DNA of 64,000 nucleotides from contig CANQJI010000002.1 of the NCBI GenBank assembly GCA_947624205.1, positions 1 through 64,000 of the forward strand, written 5' to 3'. Below the pieces are notes generated by a model, which worked only from the letters and a program-made list of their open reading frames with translations, ran no database searches and had not been told where the DNA came from. This document shows, in pieces, positions 35,914-45,142 of the stretch. The first letter of the stretch is position 1, and the number at the start of each line of letters is the position of its first letter. A program made the position numbers and the translations under genes. This stretch comes from an uncultured Akkermansia sp. (GTDB taxonomy: Bacteria; Verrucomicrobiota; Verrucomicrobiia; Verrucomicrobiales; Akkermansiaceae).

Positions 35914-36390
35914 TTAGACCGCTGTCAGAGACCAAGAGCCCGAAAGGTAGAAGTCGCCCGCCATGCCAACAGGGATATCCGCATAGCAAGATCCGTGCAG
36001 ACGGACTTTGACTTTGTTCCCAGTATGCACGGTAGCCCGAGTGGAGTTCGTATCAGTTCCATTGACAACAATCGAACCACTTTTGTAGCTCGAGCTGGAA
36101 GTATAAGCGCCATCATATGCCGCAGTACCCCAAACGGACAACTGATAGGTACCATCACCGGCGCAAGTGTATTCGGCACTATCAGTAGAACCGCCAACCC
36201 AGCCACCAGTACCTAGCCAGCACTGGCCATGATTGATCGTACCAGACAGATTCTGTAGAGTCTGCATATGCCATACACGAACGGCTGCAGCGGTGTCATT
36301 CTCTTTATAGTCGATATCTTTCACGACGCTTCCGTCGTAAGAAACGCTATAACGCGGCAGAACCTCTGTCGCTTCCATGATTAAAGCCAT
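35914..36390 (-). CDS. Hypothetical Gly/Ser/Tyr-rich protein, possibly virion or cell-surface related
   Basis: Composition and position next to endolysin. Confidence 0.6.
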   Translation of the reverse strand: MALIMEATEVLPRYSVSYDGSVVKDIDYKENDTAAAVRVWHMQTLQNLSGTINHGQCWLGTGGWVGGSTDSAEYTCAGDGTYQLSVWGTAAYDGAYTSSSSYKSGSIVVNGTDTNSTRATVHTGNKVKVRLHGSCYADIPVGMAGDFYLSGSWSLTAV

Positions 36391-36469
36391 ACGATAAGTC
36401 ACCTCATTTCATTACCGAAATTGTTAAAAAGCCTCCCTCTGTAGACGGATCCACAGAGGGAGTTAGAAT

Positions 36470-37303
36470 TTACGCGTTGCGAACCGGAAGCTGGAGTTTA
36501 TCGCACAGCGCCTTGAGCTGAGCGCGATCGCCCTTGCTGCAGGTAACAACGAAATCGTTGTTGCTCGAATTCCAGTCACAGGTAGAAGCCGGAGTCGAAG
36601 GTTGAGTAGGCGTAGTCGGAGTCGTCGTACCCGTGCTACCCTTCGGCCAGCCATTCAGCCCAGCTTTCTTGATGATAGACGGGAAGTCCTTATACGCCAC
36701 ATTGCAGTCCAGAGAAGAACCAAACCCAGCAATCTTCAAAGCATTCTTGCTGCTATATTGCCAGATGTCATTCTTGACAGCTGTGGTGTCACTGCTGGTA
36801 TAACCAGCCTCCCACAGAGTGTAAGCTGTCAGTTCATTCAGATTGGTGTAGGTCTGGAAAAAGTTCCGGCTGCAGTAGATACCAGCGTAGTATCCAGCCG
36901 CTTCCATCGCTGCGCAGGCAGCCTTCAGCATTGCCGTATTGGCAGCCTTTCCACACTTGATGTTGTACTGCTCATACTCCATGTCGATGTAGACAGGATA
37001 GGAAGGCTTGTAGACCTTGATCTGTTGGATGAAAGCCTGTGCACCTTTCGTAGCATTCGCAGTACTCTGATCGTAGCTGTAGTAATAGAAGCCATAGGGG
37101 ATCCCATACTTCTCAGCACCCGCTACATTCTTCTTGAATTGTCCATCCAGGGTAAATCCAGAAGACATGGTGCTATTGCCGACCTTGATAATGACAAAGC
37201 CGGGATTCTTGTTGCCGTTGACTCGTTTCAGTTCCGTTGCCATCTTGGACCAATCGATGGTGCCTTGCCATTTACTGACATCAATACCATAGACATTCGC
37301 CAT
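36470..37303 (-). CDS. Endolysin, glycoside hydrolase family 25 (lysozyme-like)
   Basis: YGIDVSKWQGTIDWSKM...YGFYYYSYD...YPVYIDMEYEQ...AGIYCSRNFF. Confidence 0.93.
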   Translation of the reverse strand: MANVYGIDVSKWQGTIDWSKMATELKRVNGNKNPGFVIIKVGNSTMSSGFTLDGQFKKNVAGAEKYGIPYGFYYYSYDQSTANATKGAQAFIQQIKVYKPSYPVYIDMEYEQYNIKCGKAANTAMLKAACAAMEAAGYYAGIYCSRNFFQTYTNLNELTAYTLWEAGYTSSDTTAVKNDIWQYSSKNALKIAGFGSSLDCNVAYKDFPSIIKKAGLNGWPKGSTGTTTPTTPTQPSTPASTCDWNSSNNDFVVTCSKGDRAQLKALCDKLQLPVRNA

Positions 37304-37325
37304 TGTAGTAACTCTCCTTTCATAC

Positions 37326-38000
37326 TTAATCTTCTTCGATGAATTCTTCGCATCGATCTATAATTTTCTGCGTGTCCAGACCTTTCGTGGTGCAGGTCTC
37401 CCATCCATATTGCTCCGCTACCTTGGTATTCTTCTCTTTATCATCGAAGAAGAGGATCCGAGAGATATGATTCTGAGATACCGCACGGTTCACTTCCTCG
37501 TATACAGCCATGTCTGGTTTCTTCAGCCCCATCATAAACGAGAGAAAAACGTAATCAAACATCGAAATCCCAATCTGATCCAATAGGATCGGGTAATCCA
37601 GCAGGGTCCGATTGGATAGGATGCCAATGTTCACCCTCGGTTTGAGGCCGTAGATATACTCAGCCAGCTCATGGTTCCAACTAATCTTTTTGGTTTCTTC
37701 TTGATAGATTCGGTAGTAGAGTACATACGGAATCCGTGTGTTCAGGACTTTGCCAAGTGCTGCAATCCAACGCCTGCAATCTTCCGGACGATTGGACGTT
37801 CGAAGATCGATCCCCGTCAGGTCACTCACTTGATCCAACACATGTTGGACTTCCGCATCGGTAGAGGGAGGATTCACGACACCACAGCGAGCCAGAACAC
37901 GAAGAAATGCATCATTCCGAGTATCCACGCCGTGATACTCATTGGTCACAACGCCACTCCAGTCAAACAGGATGAGGCGGTGTTCGCGTCTTTGCTGCAT
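37326..38000 (-). CDS. HAD-superfamily hydrolase
   Basis: LILFDWSGVV (motif I variant), IGILSNRT (motif II), KKPDMAVY (motif III), ILFFDDKEKN (motif IV). Confidence 0.85.
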   Translation of the reverse strand: MQQRREHRLILFDWSGVVTNEYHGVDTRNDAFLRVLARCGVVNPPSTDAEVQHVLDQVSDLTGIDLRTSNRPEDCRRWIAALGKVLNTRIPYVLYYRIYQEETKKISWNHELAEYIYGLKPRVNIGILSNRTLLDYPILLDQIGISMFDYVFLSFMMGLKKPDMAVYEEVNRAVSQNHISRILFFDDKEKNTKVAEQYGWETCTTKGLDTQKIIDRCEEFIEED

Positions 38001-38055
38001 CGGAGTCACCTCAATAACTTCATTAACCGGTGTGTTACATTTTCAGGTCGCAAAA

Positions 38056-38097
38056 TAAAAAAGATGGATACCAGTTTTTACCAGGTATCCATCTTTT
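38056..38097 (-). terminator. Rho-independent terminator
   Basis: AAAAAAGATGGATACC...GGTATCCATCTTTTCTTT. Confidence 0.8.
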
Positions 38098-38104
38098 CTT
38101 TGGG

Positions 38105-40621
38105 TTAGACGCTCTCCTCAGCGAGGGTGTCGTCATCGAGATCGTCGGTCTCTTCCGAACTGATATCGAGTTCGGGCTTCTTGGTGCTTGTGATGGCAAT
38201 CAGGAGGTCAGCTGTCAAATTCGGAACATCTTGAATCATCTCTTGAACCTCCGGAAGCGAGAATACATATTCCCATGCAGACTTCCGAACACCATCCGGA
38301 TCGTTGGTGACAACGGTATTCTCATCCAGGAACTCATGATACTTATCAAAGAGCTTCTCATAGATGGGGCGATTCTGCAGATAGTCCATGATGGTGTAAC
38401 CACGAACTCGGAATTCAGTGATGACATTCCGGGAGATCTCCTCATATTCGCCGTCGACCATATAGTTGATACGAACGCCGATACCTTTGAGATACGCATC
38501 CAGGATCTGCGCGTTGACATTGGTATACTCATCTTTGACGACGAGCTTTTCGATGTTGAAGGGATCCCCAGATGCGCGAAGAATACGATCAAGCGATTTG
38601 CGCCCAATGGGAGAGGAACGGGTGAAGATGTTGAACTCGGCAATCGTAGAACCAGACAACGCCGCCATCAGGTTGTGCGTCTCGCCAATCTTGATGGGAG
38701 ACCGACTGTAGGCAGCCAAGCCTGTCTTTTTGTCGTTGGACTTGGCAGGGCACTGACGCTTGTCAGTACGACCGGTGGAACGTGCCGAGAAGTTCTTGTT
38801 GGACGTCTGCTTCAGAAGACACATATACTTGCTGCCGATGACAGCGGGCCGCATGATCTTCTTCTGTTTCATTCCAAAGAGATCGATATAGACATCGTAG
38901 GGTTTGATCCAGGGCCATTCATCATACAGGCGCTTCAGGCAGTCGTAGCGAATATGACTATCCGGGCGTTTGACGATGTAGAAGCCGTTCTCTTCGATGT
39001 CTTTGATGAAGTCTTCCTGCGCTTGACGATCATAGAGCTCAATCTCGTTCTGCCCTACGGCCTCAATCTGGGTATAGGAATTCCAGAGATTCAGATAATA
39101 GTCATGCTCTTCCTGGTTTAACAGTTCCAGGAAACGGAAGACAACAGCGAGTTTCTCTTCCACGGTGGGAAGCTTGCGGATATAGCGCTGCAGATGCTCA
39201 CCGATGAAGTTGATCTCCACCTCATAGAGCTGGTCGGAGTTCAACCGGCGAATGGCGCCAGAGGAATTCAATAGAATATCCACGACAACCTTTTCGCCAT
39301 CCTCGGTGAAGTAATAGGGCATATCACAATCCTCGACGATATCCACATTCTTAGCATTCTCTGCCATGGTATGAGGATTGGAATCGTCGGAGAATTGGTC
39401 CATGATACACTGCGCAATCTGATTGTACGCGGCAGCCGGAGGCACATCAGACGACATTTCACCAGCCGTCGTAATCTTGGAGATAATACCTTTATCACCA
39501 TAGCGGCCTGTCAGCTTAAAGCCCTCCTGCAGGTCTACCACAGAGCAGGTCTTAAAGACAACGACCATATTGGCGAAGACACGATCACGATCTTTCCAGC
39601 TATACTGGCGATCGGTGAAATGCTGATACCGTGCTTTGTAATAGGAGATCTGCGGCGTGCAACGAGAACCCGAATCCATGATGGTGGAGCAGATATGCGC
39701 AACACGGTCGGCATACTCGCATTCCATATCATAGTAGGTCCTCAGCTGCCGATAGAAAACGGTATCGGGGAATTCACCCTCCCCATTGTAGTAGATGTCG
39801 ATATCGTAAATCTTGGATCCCTTCGGCGCGTGATACAGGGTGTCTGTATACGCAATGGACCGAAGATGACGATCTTGGAAATCATACAGGGCATGATTCA
39901 GATTGATACGACCGACAGCACACACGACGGAATCGTGGACGTGCTCACCGATATCGGGGAAGGATTTGTAATTTTGATCATCGCCGTAGAGATTCTTGAG
40001 GAAGTCATTGCTATTGATCATGACACGGACTTCATCGACCTCAACGGACTGTACACCGTTGGCCCAGCCACGACGAAGCTTGATGGCATCTTCGATGGTG
40101 GAGTTATCGGTGACATACATAACACGAGCATTCTTGCCAATGCGGTAGTTCATATGCTCGTCGTAGGAAGTGGACTTATAGAGGACAGCATCCGTGATGA
40201 CGTCTCCCTCTTTGAGAGAATCCATGAAGCTGGTGTTGTAGGCAAAGCCAAACTTCTCTGTCAGATTCTCTGCAATCTGCTTCTCCACACAATCCCAGGT
40301 ATCTGTGTCAGGGTTGTAGAGAAACATCATGTAGACGTCTCCGGTCTTGTACTTGGGGACAATATAACGAACTTCCCAACGCCCCGTCATCCGTTTGTAT
40401 GCATGGCTGTAATCACCAAACATGTTTTCGTATCCTGTCAGGATATGCGGGACATCAGGATTCATCAAAGTCAAAAACTGCTTTTGGTTGGAGGAGAACA
40501 TGTTGAGGCGGCTCGAATCGCATCCTTCCGGGAATCCCAGAAGCGTCGGTCCGAAAAGCTTCTCCATCTTATCGCCCCACTCTTCATCGAGCCGGCGATA
40601 TTCTTCTGTACCAATTGCCAT
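38105..40621 (-). CDS. DNA-directed RNA polymerase beta subunit fragment (C-terminal part)
   Basis: LQEGFKLTGRYGDKGIISKI (cf. GDKLAGRHGNKGVVSKI), EDCDMPYYFTEDGEKVVVDILLNSSGAIRRLNSDQLYE (cf. [29 protein letters not shown]), LLKQTSNKNFSARSTGR..PIKIGETHNLMAALSG (cf. HHLVDDKMHARSTGP..FGEMEVWALEAYG). Confidence 0.92.
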   Translation of the reverse strand: MAIGTEEYRRLDEEWGDKMEKLFGPTLLGFPEGCDSSRLNMFSSNQKQFLTLMNPDVPHILTGYENMFGDYSHAYKRMTGRWEVRYIVPKYKTGDVYMMFLYNPDTDTWDCVEKQIAENLTEKFGFAYNTSFMDSLKEGDVITDAVLYKSTSYDEHMNYRIGKNARVMYVTDNSTIEDAIKLRRGWANGVQSVEVDEVRVMINSNDFLKNLYGDDQNYKSFPDIGEHVHDSVVCAVGRINLNHALYDFQDRHLRSIAYTDTLYHAPKGSKIYDIDIYYNGEGEFPDTVFYRQLRTYYDMECEYADRVAHICSTIMDSGSRCTPQISYYKARYQHFTDRQYSWKDRDRVFANMVVVFKTCSVVDLQEGFKLTGRYGDKGIISKITTAGEMSSDVPPAAAYNQIAQCIMDQFSDDSNPHTMAENAKNVDIVEDCDMPYYFTEDGEKVVVDILLNSSGAIRRLNSDQLYEVEINFIGEHLQRYIRKLPTVEEKLAVVFRFLELLNQEEHDYYLNLWNSYTQIEAVGQNEIELYDRQAQEDFIKDIEENGFYIVKRPDSHIRYDCLKRLYDEWPWIKPYDVYIDLFGMKQKKIMRPAVIGSKYMCLLKQTSNKNFSARSTGRTDKRQCPAKSNDKKTGLAAYSRSPIKIGETHNLMAALSGSTIAEFNIFTRSSPIGRKSLDRILRASGDPFNIEKLVVKDEYTNVNAQILDAYLKGIGVRINYMVDGEYEEISRNVITEFRVRGYTIMDYLQNRPIYEKLFDKYHEFLDENTVVTNDPDGVRKSAWEYVFSLPEVQEMIQDVPNLTADLLIAITSTKKPELDISSEETDDLDDDTLAEESV

Positions 40622-40649
40622 TGGTATGCCTCCTGATCATCGAATTTTG

Positions 40650-41681
40650 TTACTCTCCCACGACGGGTCCAAGCAATACGGGAATATTGAAGTTGGGAAT
40701 CCAGCCTTCCTTCGTATAATACCAGAATTGCGCGCCCATACGTGTGGCCATTTGAGAGGTAATGGGAATCATTTCTTTGGGATTTGTGCGAGAGGGAATT
40801 GCGATATTCGCAATATTGCAGAGAGATTCACTCATGGTGTCGACGGCACTGTGAAACTCCTGACGCATACCATAATATACCGTCAGCAAATTATTGCAGG
40901 CATCGATCAAATGAGCTCTTTCAGTTGGGAAACGATCAAGATTTTCGCGCCAGGCATCGGTCCTCCACAGTTTATTGAAGGTATCGGCGCGAATGGAGCA
41001 TCCGAGCTCGGAATAGAAAGGTGTATCGTCGGTGAGCTTGAGAGAATAATCCTTGATGATCTTCTCGAGAGGCTCGATCTTCGTCGCATACATCCGATCG
41101 ACGGAACTGAAGAAATCACAGAGCGCCGTATTGATATCGGGATTGATCATGATCGAGATGCAGTTAAAGTAGATCCAGAACCGATCCATCAGAGACTCGG
41201 CGGGTTTGACCGTGGAGATATCCGGAAGTTCCGGAATGACTTGCTCCTGAATGCATTCTAAGCAAGCGGTGAGTAAAGCCGTGAAGACATCCATTGCGAC
41301 GGGAAGTGGATCCCCGATGATGTCAACGTGGCGAGCAAGCCAACGGAGATAATCCCCAACGGCAAACTCATTGGAGATCTCCATGATCTTTGCAATCACT
41401 TTGGGAGAACGCGGCTTATCGCCAAGATTAAAGATCTTACACAGCGTGTCATTCCATTGGCCTTTTCCAAAATACTGGATCAGGCTATCTTTGGTCGTAT
41501 CGGCAATTTCGCCATTGACCATGGTAGACAGAAAGTCTTTGTGGAAAAACTTGGTCCTATGGGTGTCTTCCTCTCCCGCAAAAGCGGGCATCGTCACAAC
41601 CCGAAGATTGTCAAAGATCTTGTCGGGAATGTAGATGACAGTGCCATCAGCATTGCGGGCAACGATTTTCTTACCGGACAT
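40650..41681 (-). CDS. Hypothetical phage protein
   Basis: ORF directly upstream of the beta C-terminal gene. Confidence 0.75.
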   Translation of the reverse strand: MSGKKIVARNADGTVIYIPDKIFDNLRVVTMPAFAGEEDTHRTKFFHKDFLSTMVNGEIADTTKDSLIQYFGKGQWNDTLCKIFNLGDKPRSPKVIAKIMEISNEFAVGDYLRWLARHVDIIGDPLPVAMDVFTALLTACLECIQEQVIPELPDISTVKPAESLMDRFWIYFNCISIMINPDINTALCDFFSSVDRMYATKIEPLEKIIKDYSLKLTDDTPFYSELGCSIRADTFNKLWRTDAWRENLDRFPTERAHLIDACNNLLTVYYGMRQEFHSAVDTMSESLCNIANIAIPSRTNPKEMIPITSQMATRMGAQFWYYTKEGWIPNFNIPVLLGPVVGE

Positions 41682-41692
41682 TTGATTCACCT

Positions 41693-41863
41693 TTACCTTT
41701 TCGATTCATTTTCACAAGTTTTCTTGATGCAAGTCTTGGTAGGAGTTCCCGTGCACTGATGACAGGCAAACTGATATGGCGCACCAGATTGCCGTCCCAG
41801 TTCCAAGACTGCATTGTTACCGCAATACAGGCATTTGCACTGCGCGCAAATGTTTTCGTCCAT
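41693..41863 (-). CDS. Small zinc-ribbon-like protein
   Basis: CAQCKCLYCGN...FACHQC; start after AAAGGAGG. Confidence 0.65.
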   Translation of the reverse strand: MDENICAQCKCLYCGNNAVLELGRQSGAPYQFACHQCTGTPTKTCIKKTCENESKR

Positions 41864-41910
41864 AAAGAGGCCTCCTTTGTTTGCGTTTATAACGGTAAGT
41901 TGATCCCGCA

Positions 41911-42465
41911 TTAGGGGTTTACGGGAGATTCAAACTGCAACTTGGAGAGCTCCTTGAAGTTGGCGTGTAATACAGAGAGAACGCCTTCGTCGACTGGATG
42001 GTACCAATAGACGCCGGTAAACGGCTGGTCATAGACCGGAAACAGAATCTCGATCATCAATCCAGATTTGTCCTTTCCATGTGTCAACATGAGGAGGGGC
42101 GTCCCAAATCCAGGACGAGGGCTGACGTGAATCAGATAGGATTTCGGTTTCATCTTCGCAATATGATAGACGCGGTCGTCGTAGTTCATCTTGCTAATGG
42201 CGTCAATTGATTTCCAGAAATCCATGAAATGATTCCAAGAGGTCTGATCAGCGATCTCCATCACGACCGTGATATCGATCAAACGTTTTTGATCCATCAG
42301 GAAATGCTGGAGTGGTTCATGGATATCGACGGGCATAGCAACCAGATGATCACAACAGAATCCAACATTCTTTTCATCTTTCCAGGCAAAAATGTTTGTC
42401 TTGGAATTGATGAAGTCCGAAAATGATAGAATGGGCTGAATAACAGCTTTGTCAGTATCCAGCAT
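41911..42465 (-). CDS. Hypothetical phage protein
   Basis: ORF with RBS. Confidence 0.75.
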   Translation of the reverse strand: MLDTDKAVIQPILSFSDFINSKTNIFAWKDEKNVGFCCDHLVAMPVDIHEPLQHFLMDQKRLIDITVVMEIADQTSWNHFMDFWKSIDAISKMNYDDRVYHIAKMKPKSYLIHVSPRPGFGTPLLMLTHGKDKSGLMIEILFPVYDQPFTGVYWYHPVDEGVLSVLHANFKELSKLQFESPVNP

Positions 42466-42495
42466 AATGAAGTCCCTTTCTAATAATTTTAGATA

Positions 42496-42530
42496 TAACC
42501 CCGTATGGCTTCTTTTACCATACGGGGTTA
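42496..42530 (-). terminator. Hairpin terminator
   Basis: TAACCCCGTATGG...CCATACGGGGTTA. Confidence 0.75.
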
Positions 42531-42537
42531 TCCATTT

Positions 42538-43722
42538 TTATTCCTTGAAAGAATCAATCGACAGATACTGTGCAGACTCCTCACCATTCTTGGATCCGAG
42601 CATCATCTCCAGATACGGAGAGATCGCGTCCATCACCATATGGCGGAAGTCAGGGTCATCAATATACCGACGACGGAAATCCTTCCGATTGAATTTGAAG
42701 GTATCAAATCCCTTCAAGAAGAGATTGGGATTGCGGCCAGAAATCAATCCCGCTTGATCGGCGAATTCATACAGCGTGTAGATGGGGTCAAACCCAATCT
42801 CAGAGTTGAAGCAGACATTCACCGTGGAACCGATGAATGCGGTCTTGGTTTTCATCACCTGGATGTTGGCCTTGAATCCCTCAAACCCATTCTCTTCCAT
42901 CGTGTAGATGTTTCCCTTGGTTCCATTAACTCGGAAGATATTCTGAGACAGATAGACCGGGGTAAAGCCACGGGGAAGCGTCTCACCGGGCTTCAGCATC
43001 ATATGCTGCATCTGGCTCGGCTGATAGGGATTGATATCAATCTTGGCGCGGATGTGATTCACGACCAGGATGATGACATTGTACTTGGACATCTTATTCA
43101 GGCACTTGGAATAGAACTGTCCAATCTGGCCAGCCTCACGACCAGCCGAGGTCTGCCCTTCGAGTTCATCTTCCTTGCGGTTCCGGCTATTGAACGTTGC
43201 CAGAGAATCGAGGATGAACACGGTGGGCACATAGACCTTGGTCGGTTTATCGGGATTGGCCCAATACTTTTTGTCGATGACGTATTTGTATTCGTCACCA
43301 CCCGCTTCTTTCATCTCACAGACAGCATCCAGCGTATCCAGGACATCCTCAATGCTGACATTGTCTTTATTGAGGATGACCCGGGGATCTTCATGGGTGC
43401 CAGTGATTTGATCGAGGCGTGCTTTCAAGGCTGTCTTCTCAATATCGAAGTGAATCATCAGACCGTTCTCAAACGGACGGATGATATTCCACGCGATTTG
43501 ATCGGCCAAGGTGGTTTTGCCAGTACCGGATACACCGATAATGGTGGTGAAAGTCCCGCCCATGATTCCCATGGCAGGGACTTTACGGCCCCCACTTAAG
43601 GGAGCCATGAAGCCGTTGGCGAAATCCAGCGGAAGCAATCCGGTGGAGTACACCACGAAATTATCATTGGAGTCAAAGAGATGCTTTTTGTCTTTGGCGC
43701 GAAGAGCTTCGACGAGTGTCAT
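42538..43722 (-). CDS. RecA/UvsX-like recombinase
   Basis: GVSGTGKTTLADQIAWN, MIHFDIEKTA, VFILDSLATFN, VIILVVNHIRAKI. Confidence 0.88.
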   Translation of the reverse strand: MTLVEALRAKDKKHLFDSNDNFVVYSTGLLPLDFANGFMAPLSGGRKVPAMGIMGGTFTTIIGVSGTGKTTLADQIAWNIIRPFENGLMIHFDIEKTALKARLDQITGTHEDPRVILNKDNVSIEDVLDTLDAVCEMKEAGGDEYKYVIDKKYWANPDKPTKVYVPTVFILDSLATFNSRNRKEDELEGQTSAGREAGQIGQFYSKCLNKMSKYNVIILVVNHIRAKIDINPYQPSQMQHMMLKPGETLPRGFTPVYLSQNIFRVNGTKGNIYTMEENGFEGFKANIQVMKTKTAFIGSTVNVCFNSEIGFDPIYTLYEFADQAGLISGRNPNLFLKGFDTFKFNRKDFRRRYIDDPDFRHMVMDAISPYLEMMLGSKNGEESAQYLSIDSFKE

Positions 43723-43757
43723 GGATGATTCCTCCTACTGATGTAACGTATGAATAC

Positions 43758-43766
43758 AATATACGG
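43758..43766 (-). promoter_or_regulatory. Promoter-like motif CGTATATTG
   Basis: ~36 nt upstream of recA-like gene. Confidence 0.45.
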
Positions 43767-43780
43767 GATCACACATTAAA

Positions 43781-44068
43781 TCAGTCCATATAGGTGAAGG
43801 TAACGCGCTCTTCCTCCGGTTTCAGGGTCACCACCGTCACATTGCTGATGGTGCGACTGACCGGATAGTTGGCAAGCTTGAGATGCTTGGCGACCATCTC
43901 TCCGAAGTATTTGGGAATGGAATGAACGCCGTTATCATCCATGATGTAATGAACCAGCTTGCCATCCCACAGAATCACAGGGTGATCGAGATGCTCTCCT
44001 TTATGGTTAATCGCATATTGACGGGCATCGCCCTCGCGTTTAAAAACGATGACGCTAATTTCAGTCAT
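43781..44068 (-). CDS. Small hypothetical protein
   Basis: AAAGGAAA RBS. Confidence 0.7.
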   Translation of the reverse strand: MTEISVIVFKREGDARQYAINHKGEHLDHPVILWDGKLVHYIMDDNGVHSIPKYFGEMVAKHLKLANYPVSRTISNVTVVTLKPEEERVTFTYMD

Positions 44069-44135
44069 AGTCGTTTCCTTTCTCTCATTTTATGAGACAA
44101 AAATTATCGTTCGGTTCCGCCATCATAGCAGAAAA

Positions 44136-44163
44136 GATGGAGTGCCCTTTCGAGCACTCCATC
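44136..44163 (-). terminator. Hairpin terminator
   Basis: GATGGAGTGC-CCTTTCGA-GCACTCCATC. Confidence 0.65.
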
Positions 44164-44176
44164 GAATGAGTTGGAT

Positions 44177-45022
44177 TTAACCAGCACGATGCCGGCCATT
44201 GAAATTGTTGTTATTGCCCCGAGGACCGCCAGCCTTGTAGGTGTTGGGTTTCTGGCGATCATTGTAACGAGGGCGATCCCCATTCTGACCGTTGTTGGGA
44301 CGGGGCTCGCGCTTCGGACGCGGAGGACGCTCAGGCAGTTCAGTCACCTTCAACGGCGTATCGAACTTGCCGGGATCCGGAATGCTGGTGATGATGGATT
44401 TCTCCTCCGTCAGAGCACCATCCTTCCAGGTATACTTGATGGAGGTGGAATCAACGTTCCCAGTCGCCACGCCATAGTTGTAGCTGCGGGTGTTGTAGAC
44501 CACCGTGAATTCAGCCTCCGTGCAAATCGGATCGATCAGAAGTGCCAGATACGCAATGCGCGGCCAGGTCCTGGTAACGGATTGCTTGTGGACTTCGATC
44601 GGAGCAGCGGGATGAATGAGTCGGGAAGCGATCAGCTTGATCCCTTCCGGCAGCTCCAGCTGCCCAAACATACCACGATAGGGAATCGCCATCAGGATTA
44701 CATTGGCGTCATGGTCCGGAGAGGGGTTCATGACCATCGCCGTAGAGGCGCGGACACGATACCGATTGTTGGTGTTGTGATGACCGTACACGGAGAGAAC
44801 GCGAACGGCCTTCGCAGGGTCGACCTTATCACTGGTCGGCCAATCAAGGACACTGAAGAAGGTCGCCCAGTTGTCAGGACGCTTCACCTCAGAGTCCGGC
44901 TTTTCGATGGATTTCTCGACTTGATAGAAGGTCTCCATCGGAACCTCCTTGCCTTCCTTTGCGAGACGCTCGCAAGGCTTTTGGGTTACAACGAAGAACT
45001 CGGGATTGTACACTGTAATCAT
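44177..45022 (-). CDS. Hypothetical protein with disordered Arg/Gly/Asn-rich C-terminus
   Basis: PPRPKREPRPNNGQNGDRPRYNDRQKPNTYKAGGPRGNNNNFNGRHRAG. Confidence 0.8.
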   Translation of the reverse strand: MITVYNPEFFVVTQKPCERLAKEGKEVPMETFYQVEKSIEKPDSEVKRPDNWATFFSVLDWPTSDKVDPAKAVRVLSVYGHHNTNNRYRVRASTAMVMNPSPDHDANVILMAIPYRGMFGQLELPEGIKLIASRLIHPAAPIEVHKQSVTRTWPRIAYLALLIDPICTEAEFTVVYNTRSYNYGVATGNVDSTSIKYTWKDGALTEEKSIITSIPDPGKFDTPLKVTELPERPPRPKREPRPNNGQNGDRPRYNDRQKPNTYKAGGPRGNNNNFNGRHRAG

Positions 45023-45102
45023 GTTCGTGATTCCCTTCTCGAAAAGTATTCAGATTTGCCCATGGGAGGGCTTAAACCATAGTGTCATTTGATATAAAAA
45101 AT

Positions 45103-45133
45103 AATGCGTGGCAGATAACATCTGCCACGCATT
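45103..45133 (-). terminator. Hairpin terminator
   Basis: AATGCGTGGCAGAT-AAC-ATCTGCCACGCATT. Confidence 0.75.
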
Positions 45134-45142
45134 TGATTGCGA

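Noticed and set aside
38030-39121. 363-aa plus ORF antisense to RNAP beta C-terminal gene
   Set aside because: Shadow ORF that also runs through a terminator
39371-40636. 421-aa plus-strand ORF antisense to the RNAP beta C-terminal gene
   Set aside because: Opposite strand encodes unmistakable RNAP motifs; shadow ORF from codon bias
42505-43599. 364-aa plus ORF antisense to the RecA-like gene
   Set aside because: Shadow ORF
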